NCBI RefSeq assembly: GCF_003386795.1
Contig: NZ_QTUC01000001.1
Coordinates: 992,001 to 1,056,000, forward strand
Length of the DNA: 64,000 nucleotides
Direction of reading: 5' to 3'
Source of the DNA: Thermasporomyces composti
GTDB taxonomy: Bacteria > Actinomycetota > Actinomycetes > Propionibacteriales > Actinopolymorphaceae
Part shown: piece after piece, positions 1-9,700 of the stretch
Layout: each line of letters starts with the position of its first letter
Position numbering within the stretch: position 1 is the stretch's first letter
The notes under the pieces: model-generated
What the model was told of the DNA's origin: nothing
Database searches by the model: none
Seen by the model: the letters and a program-made list of their open reading frames with translations, nothing else
Position numbers and translations under genes: made by a program

Positions 1-15
1 GTGGACGTCCCCGTG

Positions 16-522
16 CTACTCGCTGAAGGTCCCCTCCCACACGGCGCGCGCACCGGAGTCGCCGGTTCGCACCACCTGGACGCCGGCCGTCACCGCGACC
101 GCGACGAGGAGCACCGCCACCAGGACCTGGATCGGTCGCGCCGCGCCGCTCTGAGCCCGCGCCTCCACCGGGCTCCGCGCCAGCCGCTCGGACCCCTGGT
201 ACTCGCCGAGCACCAGCACCGCCAGGACCACCACGGCGGTCAACGCGACCAGCACCCACAACAGCAGGTCGCCGTTGTCCTTGTGGGCTCGGACGAAGTC
301 GGGCTCGCCCAGATGGCGGAACAACGCCTCGCCGCTCTCGATCGCGACGTAACCGCTGACCAGGCTGATCACCGCGCCGGCCAGGAGCGGCCACCGCAGC
401 GCTCGGCGCGATCGAGGGAGGACGGCGTACACCAACGCGGCGAGCACCGTCAGAGGCACCAGCACCACGACGGCGTGGATCACCAGGACGTGCAGGGGCA
501 GTCCGAACGCCTGATCGAACAC
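16..522 (-). CDS. DUF2231-type four-helix membrane protein
   Basis: The 168-residue product has four clear hydrophobic segments (about residues 9-30, 42-60, 85-105 and 127-147). Its N-terminal segment carries a conserved-looking histidine (LPLHVLVIHAVVVLVPL), as in DUF2231 proteins, membrane proteins often thought to bind haem or a redox cofactor. A GGAGGAGG Shine-Dalgarno sits 5-8 bases before the GTG at 522. A second GTG at 528 overlaps that site and is less likely. It is divergent from hisN. No biochemical role can be read from the sequence; family assignment is by pattern only. Confidence 0.75.
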   Translation of the reverse strand: MFDQAFGLPLHVLVIHAVVVLVPLTVLAALVYAVLPRSRRALRWPLLAGAVISLVSGYVAIESGEALFRHLGEPDFVRAHKDNGDLLLWVLVALTAVVVLAVLVLGEYQGSERLARSPVEARAQSGAARPIQVLVAVLLVAVAVTAGVQVVRTGDSGARAVWEGTFSE

Positions 523-614
523 GCGCACCTCCTCCGTTGCTCACCTAGGACACGCACGCGAGCGACATGGGGTTCGATCAGCGGGTCGAAAGCCCTCGAG
601 GCGATCGAGGTCGT

Positions 615-620
615 TAGTTT
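615..620 (+). promoter_or_regulatory. Leaderless-type -10 (TAGTTT) for hisN
   Basis: TAGTTT lies six bases before the hisN ATG at 627. This is the spacing expected if transcription starts at or next to the start codon. No Shine-Dalgarno is visible. No good -35 was seen. Confidence 0.45.
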
Positions 621-626
621 TGGCCT

Positions 627-1415
627 ATGGCCTCGACGCACACCGACGACCTGCGGCTCGCGCACCTCCTGGCCGATGATGCCGACTCGTTGACGACCAG
701 CCGGTTCCGGGCCGCCGACCTTCGTGTCTCGACCAAGCGCGACGAGTCCCCGGTGAGCGACGCCGACACGGCGGTGGAAGAGGCCGTACGCCGTACGCTG
801 AGTCGCGCCCGTCCCCGAGACAGCATCGAGGGGGAGGAACTCGGCAAGTCCGGCTGGGGCCCGCGCCGTTGGATCATCGACCCCATCGACGGCACGAAGA
901 ACTACGTGCGCGGAGTCCCCGTGTGGGCGACGCTCATCGCGCTGGCGATCGAGGAGGAGATCGTCGTGGGCGTGGTGTCGGCGCCCCAGCTCGGTCGGCG
1001 CTGGTGGGCGTCGCGAGGCGACGGTGCCTTCGCCGGTCGCAGCATCCGATCGGCACAGCCGTGTCGGGTCTCCTCCGTCGACTCGGTGTCCTCGGCCTTC
1101 CTCTCCTACTCCAGCCCCGACGGTTGGGTGAAGACCGGCCGTGGCAAGGGCTTCGGCCGCCTGCTGGAGGCCTGCGGGCGCACCCGGGGCTTCGGTGACT
1201 TCTGGTCCTACATGCTGCTCGCCGAGGGGCTGGTCGACATCGCGACCGAGCCCGAGCTGAACCTCCACGACATGGCCGCGCTCTCCGTCATCGTCGAGGA
1301 GGCCGGCGGCCGCTTCACGGACCTCGACGGTAAGCCCGGTCCTTACGGCGGCAACGCCCTCGCCACGAACGGCCTGCTCCACGACGAGGTGCTCGAGATC
1401 CTCAGCTCCCAGTGA
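627..1415 (+). CDS. hisN: Histidinol-phosphatase (inositol monophosphatase family)
   Basis: The 262-residue protein belongs to the Mg-dependent FIG/IMPase superfamily. It has the metal-binding GEE at 69-71, the signature DPIDGT at 85-90 followed by KNYVRG, and the second metal motif HDMAAL near 207-212 followed by the EEAGG turn. Length and the KNYVRG variant fit the actinobacterial HisN branch, which dephosphorylates histidinol phosphate in histidine synthesis. A general inositol-phosphatase activity cannot be excluded. Other his genes are absent nearby, which is normal for hisN in actinobacteria. The ATG at 627 is chosen because a -10-like element sits six bases upstream. Confidence 0.9.
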   Translation: MASTHTDDLRLAHLLADDADSLTTSRFRAADLRVSTKRDESPVSDADTAVEEAVRRTLSRARPRDSIEGEELGKSGWGPRRWIIDPIDGTKNYVRGVPVWATLIALAIEEEIVVGVVSAPQLGRRWWASRGDGAFAGRSIRSAQPCRVSSVDSVSSAFLSYSSPDGWVKTGRGKGFGRLLEACGRTRGFGDFWSYMLLAEGLVDIATEPELNLHDMAALSVIVEEAGGRFTDLDGKPGPYGGNALATNGLLHDEVLEILSSQ

Positions 1416-1477
1416 CTCGGATCCCCGATCCGTCACTTCTTGTGGTCGGAGGGATTCCGTTCGCGACCTCCCGGGTC

Positions 1478-1483
1478 TAGGCT
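1478..1483 (+). promoter_or_regulatory. Putative -10 (TAGGCT) for the CBS-pair gene
   Basis: TAGGCT in the hisN-CBS gap would start a leader of about 50 bases carrying the GGGAGG ribosome-binding site before 1540. No convincing -35 is present. Confidence 0.3.
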
Positions 1484-1539
1484 GCGGTGCACGGACCCAG
1501 CCGGTGCTGGGTGCACCGGCGGACGAAGGGAGGCCGGTG

Positions 1540-1971
1540 ATGCGGATCAGCGACGTACTTCGGCACAAAGGCGTCGAGGTCGTGACGGTCTCGCCCAGCA
1601 CCCCGGTTCGTGACCTGCTGCGCATCCTGGCCCAGCACAACATCGGTGCGGCCGTGGTCAGCAGTGACCGGATGTCCATCGAGGGCATCGTGTCCGAGCG
1701 CGACATCGTCCGCCGACTCGTCGACGGCACCGGCATCCTGGACCAGCCGGTCGCCACGATCATGACGACCGACGTCCACACCTGCTCCCCCTCGGCCACG
1801 GTCGACGAGCTCATGCAGCTCATGACGGAGCGGCGGGTCCGGCACGTGCCGGTGGTGGTCGACGGTCGCCTCGCTGGGTTGGTCAGCATCGGCGACGTGG
1901 TGAAGACTCGGATCGGGGAGCTGGAGTTCGAGCGCGAGCAGCTCGCCAACTACATCGCTCACGCCGGCTGA
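1540..1971 (+). CDS. CBS-pair (Bateman) domain protein
   Basis: The 143-residue protein consists almost entirely of two tandem CBS motifs. The first runs about residues 4-60 (VVTVSPSTPVRDLLRILAQH, then GIVSERDIVRRL). The second runs about 70-130 (VHTCSPSATVDELMQLM, then GLVSIGDVV). Such free-standing pairs bind adenine nucleotides and act as energy sensors on other proteins; the partner here is unknown. The start is set at ATG 1540 by a GGGAGG seven to eight bases upstream. The longer frame from 1504 has no ribosome-binding site. Downstream genes are on the opposite strand. Confidence 0.85.
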   Translation: MRISDVLRHKGVEVVTVSPSTPVRDLLRILAQHNIGAAVVSSDRMSIEGIVSERDIVRRLVDGTGILDQPVATIMTTDVHTCSPSATVDELMQLMTERRVRHVPVVVDGRLAGLVSIGDVVKTRIGELEFEREQLANYIAHAG

Positions 1972-2006
1972 GCCACCCTGAGCCGCCCCGGCGGCCGACA
2001 CCTGCT

Positions 2007-3209
2007 CTAGCTGGGCCGCCCGTCCTTCCACACTGCGGCGGCGAGCGGCACACCAGGTCGGTAGGCCAGGTGGACGTAGGAAGGCGCGGCCAAGATCACG
2101 AAGTCCGCCCGGGCGCCAGGTCTCAGCACCCCGATGTCATCGCGACGCAGGGCGCGGGCGCCACCGGCGGTCGCGGCCCAGAGCGCCTCACCTGGCGTCA
2201 TGCCCATCTCCCGCACCGCGAGGGCGACACAGAACGGCATGCTCGAGGTGAAGGAGGTCCCTGGGTTGCAGTCGGTCGCCAACGCGACCGTCACGCCCGC
2301 GTCGAGCAGCCGCCGAGCGTCTGGATACGGCGACCGCGTCGAGAACTCCGCGCCCGGCAGCAGGGTGGCCACCGTCTCGGAACCGGCCAGCGCCGCGACG
2401 TCCTCGTCACGGAGGTAGGTGCAGTGGTCCACCGAGGCCGCGCCGACCTCGACCGCGAGCTGGACGCCGGGACCGGGCCCGAGCTGGTTGCCGTGCAGCC
2501 GGGGTCGGAGGCCACGAGCCATCCCGGCGGCGAGGATCGCCCTGGACTCGTCGAGGTCGAAGGCGCCGCGGTCGCAGAACACGTCCACCCATCGGGCGTG
2601 CTTCGCGCAGACGTCCAGCATCTCGCGGCAGACCAAAGACACGTACTCGTCTCGACGGTCGGCGTACTCCGGCGGCACCACGTGGCCGCCGAGGTACGTC
2701 GTCTCCTCGGTGAGCGCCTCGGCGATGGCGAGACAACGGGCCTCGTCACGCGGCGTCAGACCGTAGCCGCTCTTGATCTCCACGGTGGTCGTCCCAGCCC
2801 GCCGCATCTCCCCGAGCAGGCGAAGCGCGGTCGCCTGCAGCTCCTCGTCGCTCGCGGCCCGCGTCGCTTGGATGGTGGTGGCGATCCCGCCCGTGGTGTA
2901 CGGCGCCCGCCCGGCACCGGTCACCCGCCCTGACACCCGCGCCTCGACGGACATCCTGGCCTCGAACTCGGCCGCGCGGTCGCCGGCGAAGACCAGGTGG
3001 GTGTGGCTGTCGACGAATCCTGGGATGACGGCCTGGTTCGCCGCGTCGACCCGAACGTCGGCAGCCGGCGCCCGCCGCGCCGGCCCCACCCAGGCGATGT
3101 GGGCGCCCTCGACGACCAGCGCGGCGTCGGCGAGCTCCCCCAAGGGACCCCCGTGGGCCGGATCGTTGGTGACGAGGAGCCCGATCCGATCGACCAAGAC
3201 GGCCACCAT
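2007..3209 (-). CDS. hutI: Imidazolonepropionase
   Basis: The 400-residue amidohydrolase-fold protein has the [10 protein letters not shown] metal motif (H69, H71) and EIKSGYGLT. Further catalytic segments are [21 protein letters not shown] and the late DCNPGTS aspartate. These identify imidazolonepropionase, which opens 4-imidazolone-5-propanoate to N-formimino-glutamate in histidine degradation. The frame stays open to 3305, but GGAGAGG nine bases before the ATG at 3209 and the usual 400-residue family length favour the shorter start. No hutH, hutU or other hut gene lies in the window, so its partners must be elsewhere or further left of hisN. Confidence 0.93.
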   Translation of the reverse strand: MVAVLVDRIGLLVTNDPAHGGPLGELADAALVVEGAHIAWVGPARRAPAADVRVDAANQAVIPGFVDSHTHLVFAGDRAAEFEARMSVEARVSGRVTGAGRAPYTTGGIATTIQATRAASDEELQATALRLLGEMRRAGTTTVEIKSGYGLTPRDEARCLAIAEALTEETTYLGGHVVPPEYADRRDEYVSLVCREMLDVCAKHARWVDVFCDRGAFDLDESRAILAAGMARGLRPRLHGNQLGPGPGVQLAVEVGAASVDHCTYLRDEDVAALAGSETVATLLPGAEFSTRSPYPDARRLLDAGVTVALATDCNPGTSFTSSMPFCVALAVREMGMTPGEALWAATAGGARALRRDDIGVLRPGARADFVILAAPSYVHLAYRPGVPLAAAVWKDGRPS

Positions 3210-3341
3210 GCGGCGCATCCTCTCCCGGACCGGCGACCTCGTCCAGCGGTCGGCGTCGCTCGCCTCGGACGCGGGGGCGAGGAGCTGGCGTGTGGCGTAG
3301 ACCATCCGTCAGGCCATTGCGGAACCCGGCGTGGAACTAGC

Positions 3342-3360
3342 TAAGGTTAGTCTCACCTAA
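3342..3360. promoter_or_regulatory. DtxR/IdeR iron box
   Basis: Read on the minus strand this 19-mer matches the published-type consensus TTAGGTTAGGCTAACCTAA at 16 of 19 positions (differences at positions 7, 10 and 18). It lies 51 bases before a siderophore-binding lipoprotein gene. This implies iron-dependent repression of that gene. Divergent hutI is also within reach. Confidence 0.85.
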
Positions 3361-3411
3361 CTTTCCTACCGCCATGGCTGGCGCAGTCAGCCGTGCCTTG
3401 AGGAGTCGCGG

Positions 3412-4446
3412 ATGTTCACCTCGCCGCCACAACGATCCACCCGCCTGTCCCGGCGCGGTCTGCTCGCCGGTGGGCTCGCGCTCGGAGTGAGCGCGGTGGC
3501 GGGATGTGGCTCGTCGACCGAGACACCGGGCCAACGACCGACGACCACGAAGACATCGGACAAGGCGTGGTCGTTCACCGACGACCGCGACACGACCGCG
3601 CGCGCCCCTCAGCGGCCGTCCAGGCTCGTGGCCCAAGCGAGCTCGGCGGCCGCTCTGTGGGACCTGGGGCTGCGACCGGTCGGCGTCTTCGGTGAGGCGG
3701 GGTCCAAGGAGCTGCTCGGCGATGTCGACGTCGACGCGGTCACCTGGGTCGGCAAGACGTGGGGCGAGTTCAACCTGGAGGCGTTCGCCGCGCTGCGGCC
3801 GGACCTGCTCGTGACGCCCATCCAGAACGCCGACGGCTCCCTGTGGTACGTCCCTCAGGAGCACGTCCGCGAGATCGAGTCCATCTGCCCGATCGTCGCC
3901 ATCAGCTACGTCGAGAAGTCGGTCGCCGAGGTCATCGACCGGTACGTCGAGCTCGCGGAGTCGCTCGGCGTCGACGTCGCGGCCGAGTCCGTGACGTCCG
4001 CCCGGGAAGCCTTTCAGGCCGCCTCGACGAAGGTGTCCGAGGCCGCGCGCGCCAAGCCCGGCTTGCGGGTCGCGTTCCTCAGCGCCACCGACACCAACGT
4101 CTACATCGGCAACGCCGACGTCTTCTCCGACCTGCGCTACCTCCGCGAACTCGGCGTGCGCTTCGTCGAGCCTTCGGTGCCGGCCGAGGAGCCGCACTGG
4201 GAGGTGCTGTCGTGGGAGCAGGTGGACAAGTACCCGATCGACCTTCTTCTCTACGACTCCCGGAACGCGCGGTACTTCACCACCGGGCTCGACGACCACC
4301 CCACCTTGGCGAACCTGCCCGCCGTCAAGGCCGGGCAGATCGCCGCCTGGAACCCGGAGACTCCGACGAGCTGGAAGGCGTTCGCGCCAGCGCTGGAGCA
4401 GCTGGCCGACACCATCAGCAAGGCCCGTCCTGGCCTCGCGAGCTGA
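3412..4446 (+). CDS. Iron-siderophore ABC transporter substrate-binding lipoprotein
   Basis: The 344-residue precursor starts with a basic region and twin arginine (RLSRRGLLAGG, R14-R15). A hydrophobic run and lipobox AVAGC follow, with the lipidated cysteine at 32, so it is exported (possibly by Tat) and anchored outside the membrane. The body reads as a TroA/FepB-like periplasmic-binding fold: PSRLVAQASSAAALWDLGL near the start, LRPDLLVTP in the middle, and a C-terminal LPAVKAGQIAAW segment. GAGGAG sits six bases before ATG 3412. The iron box upstream supports ferric-siderophore uptake. No permease or ATPase gene is adjacent, so it is an orphan binding protein. Confidence 0.88.
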   Translation: MFTSPPQRSTRLSRRGLLAGGLALGVSAVAGCGSSTETPGQRPTTTKTSDKAWSFTDDRDTTARAPQRPSRLVAQASSAAALWDLGLRPVGVFGEAGSKELLGDVDVDAVTWVGKTWGEFNLEAFAALRPDLLVTPIQNADGSLWYVPQEHVREIESICPIVAISYVEKSVAEVIDRYVELAESLGVDVAAESVTSAREAFQAASTKVSEAARAKPGLRVAFLSATDTNVYIGNADVFSDLRYLRELGVRFVEPSVPAEEPHWEVLSWEQVDKYPIDLLLYDSRNARYFTTGLDDHPTLANLPAVKAGQIAAWNPETPTSWKAFAPALEQLADTISKARPGLAS

Positions 4447-4452
4447 CCCCGA

Positions 4453-4477
4453 GGGGGTGGACTCTGCGTCCACCCCC
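4453..4477. terminator. Bidirectional hairpin between convergent genes
   Basis: A perfect 10-bp stem (GGGGGTGGAC / GTCCACCCCC) with a 5-base loop lies between the lipoprotein gene and the convergent DUF4855 gene. There is no T-tract, so it is a GC-only terminator candidate. Confidence 0.6.
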
Positions 4478-4540
4478 CGCCAACGGCCGTGTGCCCTCCC
4501 GGTCAGCCCGGCCCCCGGTTCGTCGTGACCGCCGTCGTCC

Positions 4541-6232
4541 TCAGCGTCGCGGCTGGTAGGTGCCTCGCACGAACTCGTGCAGCCACTCGTACAGCTGGCG
4601 CTGTCGCGGATCCTCGCTCACCGCCGCCTGGTACACCGTGTCGTTGCCCTGGTAGTAGGCCAGGAAAGCGTCGGTCATGAAGCCGTGGACCGCGCCGGCG
4701 TCGAGGTACTCGACGAACCGCTCCCGGAAGACGTCGTCGGTCAGCATGCGCTCGTCGAACTCGACCTCGACGCCCATGCCGTACTGCTGGGCGATGGCCG
4801 CGGCGTCCTCGAGCCGCTCGGCGCTCATCGTCTCGAAGAAGTAGTTGGGCTGGAACGCCGCCGCGTCGATGCCGACCTCCGACGCCATGTGGCTCTTGTA
4901 CGCGAGGAAGTGCGGGATCCAGAACAGTGTGAGGTTCTTCCGGTGGACGATGTCGCTCACCCGGCGGAGCAGGTCCGGGCCTGCGGGGATGACGCTGATC
5001 TGTTCCTCCAGCCAGTACAGACCCACGAGCTCCAGGTGCGAGTACCTCGCCTCAGCCCAGGACTGCAGCACCTCGTCGACCCACCAGCGGACGATCTTCT
5101 CCCGGTTGGCGAGCGCCCGCTCGGGGCCGACGTCGGCGTCGCTGACGCTCTCCGGCACCCCGTCTCCGTCGACGTCGCCGAAGTCGGTGAGGACTTCGCC
5201 GGGGTTCGGGATCATCAGCACGACCTTTGTCCGGAGGCTCGGCTTGTCCAGGCTCTGGGCGACCCGCCTCGTCGCCTCGTCCAGCTGGGCTAGGTCGCCG
5301 TGCCGAGCGAAGGTCTTGGTCAGGTACCACCGCCAGTCGTCGATCGTGGCCTCACCGAGTGCGAAGTTCCGTCCGTTCGGAGCCCGCAAGCCCAGGTAGA
5401 GAACACCGTCGAAGAGGGTCTCCATGGGCTTGCCATGGGTGTCGACGTAGCTGAGGTACGGAACGATCCGGCTCGCCGTCCAGTCGCCCTTGCCGTGGTC
5501 GTAGTGGCCGTTGTAGAGGAGGACGAGGTCCTTGATGCCCGCTGTCCGCGGCCCAGGAGTGAGGTAGCCCGGCCGGTCGGGCTTCGGTGTCTTCGCCTGC
5601 GGCAGCTTGCCGTCGACGCCGTGGATCTCGACCTCGTCGAGGAGATGCCACGCCCAGGTGTGCACCGCGAAGGAGACCTTGACGTACCGGGCGTAGGCCA
5701 TGGTGGCGTTCGGGTTGCCGCGCGGAAGGCCGTCCCGCTCCCCGTCCCAGACGTAGGTCTCGTCGCGCGGCGGCCCACTCCCCCACAACAGCTGCGTCGA
5801 GCGGTGTCCCAGCGTCGCCCACGAGCGACGGTCGTGGGAGACGGCGAACGAGACGGTGAGCGGGACGAGGACGGAGGAGGTCGGCCAGTCCTGGAGGAAG
5901 TGCGCCTGGATTCGTGAGATCGACTTGGGCGTACCGAGGTCGAAAACGACCTCACGGGTCTTGCCGACGCGATGGCCCACCCAGGCCGGGTCGGCGATGT
6001 CGAGCTCGCCGTACCGCCCGTCGGTGAGCTCCCTCCCCTCGTCGGGGTAGGTCGGGTCCGGCTCCTGCGACCAGGTGTAGTCGAGGCCCGCGGCGAGGTT
6101 CCGCGGCTCCGGCGGCACGGCCGCGGCCGGGACCCCCTGCGTGAGCGAGCCCGCCACGATCGCCGCCGTCGCCGCCACCACCGTGACACGTCGCCAGCGT
6201 CGAGACGACCAAGCCCGAGCGTGGCCGGGCAT
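4541..6232 (-). CDS. Secreted DUF4855 protein with discoidin-like N-terminal half
   Basis: The 563-residue precursor has a Sec-type signal: basic start, hydrophobic VTVVAATAAIVAGSLTQGV, and cleavage near AAA-VPPEP at about residues 35-40. Residues ~45-210 look like a galactose-binding/discoidin beta-sandwich (VVFDLGTPKSISRIQAHFL; ARYVKVSFAVHTWAWHLLDEVEIHG). Residues ~230-560 match DUF4855 (LVLLYNGHY, LYLGLRAPNGR, WIPHFLAYK, FQPNYFF, FDERML), a TIM-barrel-like family of probable glycan-active enzymes. A GGGAGGA ribosome-binding site fixes ATG 6232, although the frame runs to 6331. Substrate is unknown. A 10-bp palindrome upstream suggests sugar-responsive control. Confidence 0.8.
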   Translation of the reverse strand: MPGHARAWSSRRWRRVTVVAATAAIVAGSLTQGVPAAAVPPEPRNLAAGLDYTWSQEPDPTYPDEGRELTDGRYGELDIADPAWVGHRVGKTREVVFDLGTPKSISRIQAHFLQDWPTSSVLVPLTVSFAVSHDRRSWATLGHRSTQLLWGSGPPRDETYVWDGERDGLPRGNPNATMAYARYVKVSFAVHTWAWHLLDEVEIHGVDGKLPQAKTPKPDRPGYLTPGPRTAGIKDLVLLYNGHYDHGKGDWTASRIVPYLSYVDTHGKPMETLFDGVLYLGLRAPNGRNFALGEATIDDWRWYLTKTFARHGDLAQLDEATRRVAQSLDKPSLRTKVVLMIPNPGEVLTDFGDVDGDGVPESVSDADVGPERALANREKIVRWWVDEVLQSWAEARYSHLELVGLYWLEEQISVIPAGPDLLRRVSDIVHRKNLTLFWIPHFLAYKSHMASEVGIDAAAFQPNYFFETMSAERLEDAAAIAQQYGMGVEVEFDERMLTDDVFRERFVEYLDAGAVHGFMTDAFLAYYQGNDTVYQAAVSEDPRQRQLYEWLHEFVRGTYQPRR

Positions 6233-6302
6233 CTCTTCCTCCCGTCCGCCCGCGGAGCCCGGTCGAGCACCAGCTCGGCCGTCTGGCTCCCCATTGGTCT
6301 TT

Positions 6303-6312
6303 GCCAATTGGC
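6303..6312. promoter_or_regulatory. Perfect 10-bp palindrome GCCAATTGGC, candidate operator
   Basis: The palindrome lies about 70 bases before the DUF4855 start and is partly echoed by an ATTGG at 6293-6297. Position and symmetry suggest a repressor site, but its core is not the usual LacI-type CG. Confidence 0.3.
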
Positions 6313-6480
6313 GGACAACATAGCTGATCAACGAGGAGATACGTCCCGAAACGTCCGTAATCGGACACAGCCGAGAAAGACTAGGTCAGTACCACGAGGT
6401 GGATGAGGGGCGCAGGCCCCGCGCCTTCCCGTGCGCGGCCAGGATGGCCCGGCGAGACCCACAGAGTGATCGACGAAACG

Positions 6481-6512
6481 ACGACGCCCCCGGGAGATCC
6501 CGGGGGCGTCGT
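6481..6512 (-). terminator. Terminator downstream of tRNA-fMet
   Basis: A perfect 14-bp GC-rich stem (arms 6481-6494 and 6499-6512, loop AGAT) begins seven bases after the tRNA 3' end. On the minus strand it is followed by CGTTTCG, a weak T-tract. It should end the tRNA transcript. Confidence 0.8.
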
Positions 6513-6518
6513 CTCTCG

Positions 6519-6592
6519 TAGCGGGGGCGGGATTCGAACCCGCGACCTCTGGGTTATGAGCCCAGCGAGCTACCGAACTGCTCCACCCCGCG
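6519..6592 (-). tRNA. Initiator tRNA-fMet (CAT)
   Basis: The 74-base cloverleaf has anticodon CAT in loop CTCATAA. The anticodon stem contains three consecutive G-C pairs (GGG/CCC). The acceptor begins CGCGGGG and pairs with CCCCGC, leaving a C1-U72 non-Watson-Crick end. These two marks separate initiator from elongator tRNA-Met. The T-arm GCGGG-TTCGAAT-CCCGC is intact. The discriminator is A, and CCA is not encoded. Confidence 0.97.
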
Positions 6593-6755
6593 TCGCCGTC
6601 GATAAGGGTACGGGTGGAGCGCTCCGGATGCAAATCGAGATCGCCGGGTCGCCGGCCGGGCCGCTTGCCGTCCGTGGGCGGGAGGCAAGTGACGCTTGCG
6701 CGGTGGGGCGTCGACCCGACCGGCCGACCGCATTGAGCCTCCGGTTACCGAGAAG

Positions 6756-9700
6756 CTAGCCGGGTCGCGCGGCGGGTGTCGGGGTCGGCGTGGGCGTCGG
6801 TACCGGTGTGGGCGTCGGCGCCGGCGTCGGCTGCCCGGCTTGGCCGCTCTGCGCCTCGGCCCGGGCCGCTCGCTCGACAGCGGCCTCGGCTCGTTCCACC
6901 GCCTCGGCGTACCCGCGCAGGTCTCCCGCCTTCAGCGCCTCCTCCGCCTCCGCGAACGCGTCTCGGGCCTCCCGCAGCGCGTCCGCCACGATCGCCTCCG
7001 GAGACTGCTCGGTGGGCGGGGTCTCCTGGCCGCCGTCCTCGCCGGTCTCCGGCGGCGCCTCCTCGCCGGTGTCCGCGCCGGCGTTCCCCTCGAACACCAT
7101 GTCGAGCGCGTCCTGCAAGGTCGGGCCCACGCCGATGCCGCCACCGAACGACGCGAGGACCAGTCGGAGCAGCGGGTACGACGCACCGGTGCCGCCCCGC
7201 TGGACGTAGACCGGTTGCACGTACAGCAGCCCGCCGCCCACTGGGAGCGTCAACAGGTTGCCCTTGACCGCGCGGCTCTCGCCGCGGGTCAACGGCAGCA
7301 TCGCGTCGGCGATCCGGGTGTCGGAGTCGAGCTTGTTCGCGATCTGGCTCGGCCCGTCGATCTGGGTCTTCTCGTCGAGCTGGAGGACCCGGATCTTGCC
7401 GTAGTCAGACGAGCGCGCGTCGGCGTTGACGGCGACGAAGGCCGCCAGGTTCTCGCGGTTGTAGTAGATGTACGTCGACGTCAGCGAGAACACCGGCTCC
7501 GACTCGTTGGGCATCCGCACCGACAGGTAGTAGACCGGCTGCTTGATCGGCTGGCTCGCCGTGGGGTCGGCTGGGACCCGCCACCGCTCGGTGCCCTGGT
7601 AGAACGGCCCGGCCTCAGTGACGTGGTACTGGGCGAGCACCTCCCGCTGCACCTTCATCAGGTCCACCGGGTAGCGGACGTGGTCGAGCAGCTCCTCCGG
7701 CATCTTCGACTTCGGCTGCACCGTGCCGGGGAAGGCCTTCATCCACGTCTTGAGGATCGGGTCGGACTCGTCCCAGGCGTACAGCGAGACCGTGCCGTCG
7801 TAGGCGTCGACCGTCGCCTTCACCGAGTTGCGGATGTAGTTCAGGCGCTCGCTCGGCTGCCCGACGATCGCCGGTCGCGGCGTGAGAGAGGTGGAGGTGG
7901 CATCGCTCAAGAGCAGCCGCTGGGACAACGGGTAGTTGTCCGACATCGTGTAGCCGTCGATGATCCACTTGATCCGGCCGTCGACGATGGCCGGGTAGGG
8001 ATCGGAGTCCAGGTCCAACCACGGCGCGACCTTCTGGACGCGCAGGCGCGGATTGCGGTCGTAGAGGATCTTGGACTCGCTGTTGATCCGCGACTGGTTG
8101 AGCAGGATGTTGAAGTCCTGGAACTTCATCGCGTAGAGCACCCGACGGCCGAACGAGCCGATGGGCACTCCACCCTTGCCCTTGTAGGTGTAGTGCGACC
8201 GGGCGCCACCACCACCGCCGGGCACGTCGAGCTCGACCGGCGGGGTGCCCTCCGGAGCACCGACGATCGAGTAGTCCGGCGACTTCTCCCCGTAGTAGAT
8301 CCGCGGCTCGTAGCGACCGAGCTCGCCGCGCGACGGGATACCGCCCTCGATCCACTGAGGGCTGCCCTCGCTCGTGCGACGGTTCCCGAACGCGGCGACG
8401 AACCCGTAGCCGTGCGTGTAGACGGTGTGGTCGTTGTTCCAGTTGCGCTGGTCGGCGGGCACGCCGTCGATGTTCACCTCACGCACCGCGACCACGGCGT
8501 CGCGGATCTCACCGTCGACCTCGTACCGGTCGACGTCGAGCGCTTGGTCGTCCGTAGCGCCGAAGGTGTAGAAACCACGCACCTGTTGCAGCTGCTCGAA
8601 GGTCTCCCTCACCACCGACGGGTCGATGAGACGAACCCCCGGCAACGTCTCGGCGTCGTCGGCGAGCTGACCGCGGGTCGTGCTGGTCTTGGCCTCGTAG
8701 CGATCGACCTGGGCGTCCGCGATGCCGAACGCCTCCCGCGTCGCGTCGATGTGCCGCTGGATGTAGGGCGCCTCGCGGACCGGCTCGTTCGGGCGCACCT
8801 GCACCTGCTGCACGATCGCCGGCCACGCCCATCCCAGCAGCGCCGCGGACAGCACCAGCAGGCCGAGCCCGATGCCCGGCAGCAGCCAGGTCCGGCGGAC
8901 GACATTGGCGAAGAACAGCAGCGCGCAGATCGCGGCGATGAACGTGAGGATCGTCTTGGCGGGGATGACGGCGTGCGCGTCGGTGTAGGTGATGCCAGTG
9001 AAGTCCTGGTTGGACAGCTGGTGCGACGCCACCACCAGGCCGTACCGGTCGAACCAGTAGGCGATGGCCTTGAGCAGCACGAAGAGCCCGACGAGCACGG
9101 ACACGTGCGCCTGGGCGGCGTCGGACGCCTTCTGCCCAGGAGACTGCAGCCGGATCCCGCCGTAGAGGTAGTGCGTGGCCAGCGCCGCCACGAGCGACAG
9201 CAGGATGACCGCGAAGCCGAAGCTGATGAGGAAGCGGTACCAGGGATAGGAGAACAGGTAGAACGAGACGTCCAGACCGAACTGCGGGTCCTTCCGTCCG
9301 AACGGCGTCGCGTGCCACCACTGGAGGTACTCCTGCCAGCGTGCGGACGCGCTCGAGCCCGCGACGAGCGCGAGGAGCCCGGCGACCACACCGCCGATGA
9401 GCTTTCGGTGAGGGTCGACCACCTCTCGGTAGCGGTCCAGGGCCTGCTGCTCGTGCGTGATCGCCAGGTAGCGGGGACGCAGCCGGTAGGCGATCGCCAT
9501 GTTGGCGAAGACCACGAGGCCCAGCACCAGGCCGAACACGGCGAACATGCCGACCCGGGTGAGCAGCCTGGTGGTGAAGACCGTCGAGTAGTCGATGGCC
9601 TGGAACCACAGGCGCTCGGTCCAGAAGTTGGCGAAGGTCCCGAACAACGCCGCGAGCACGAACAACACCACGACGGTGGGAACGAGCGCGCGGCTTCGAG

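Noticed and set aside
978-1415. The Pro-Thr tail of the UPF0182 protein (6756-6840) as a DNA repeat
   Set aside because: The repetitive DNA at 6775-6835 is simply the coding sequence for a PTP-rich protein tail.
480-1949. A 489-codon minus frame over hisN and the CBS gene
   Set aside because: Both real genes on the + strand have full catalytic or CBS motifs; the minus frame has none.
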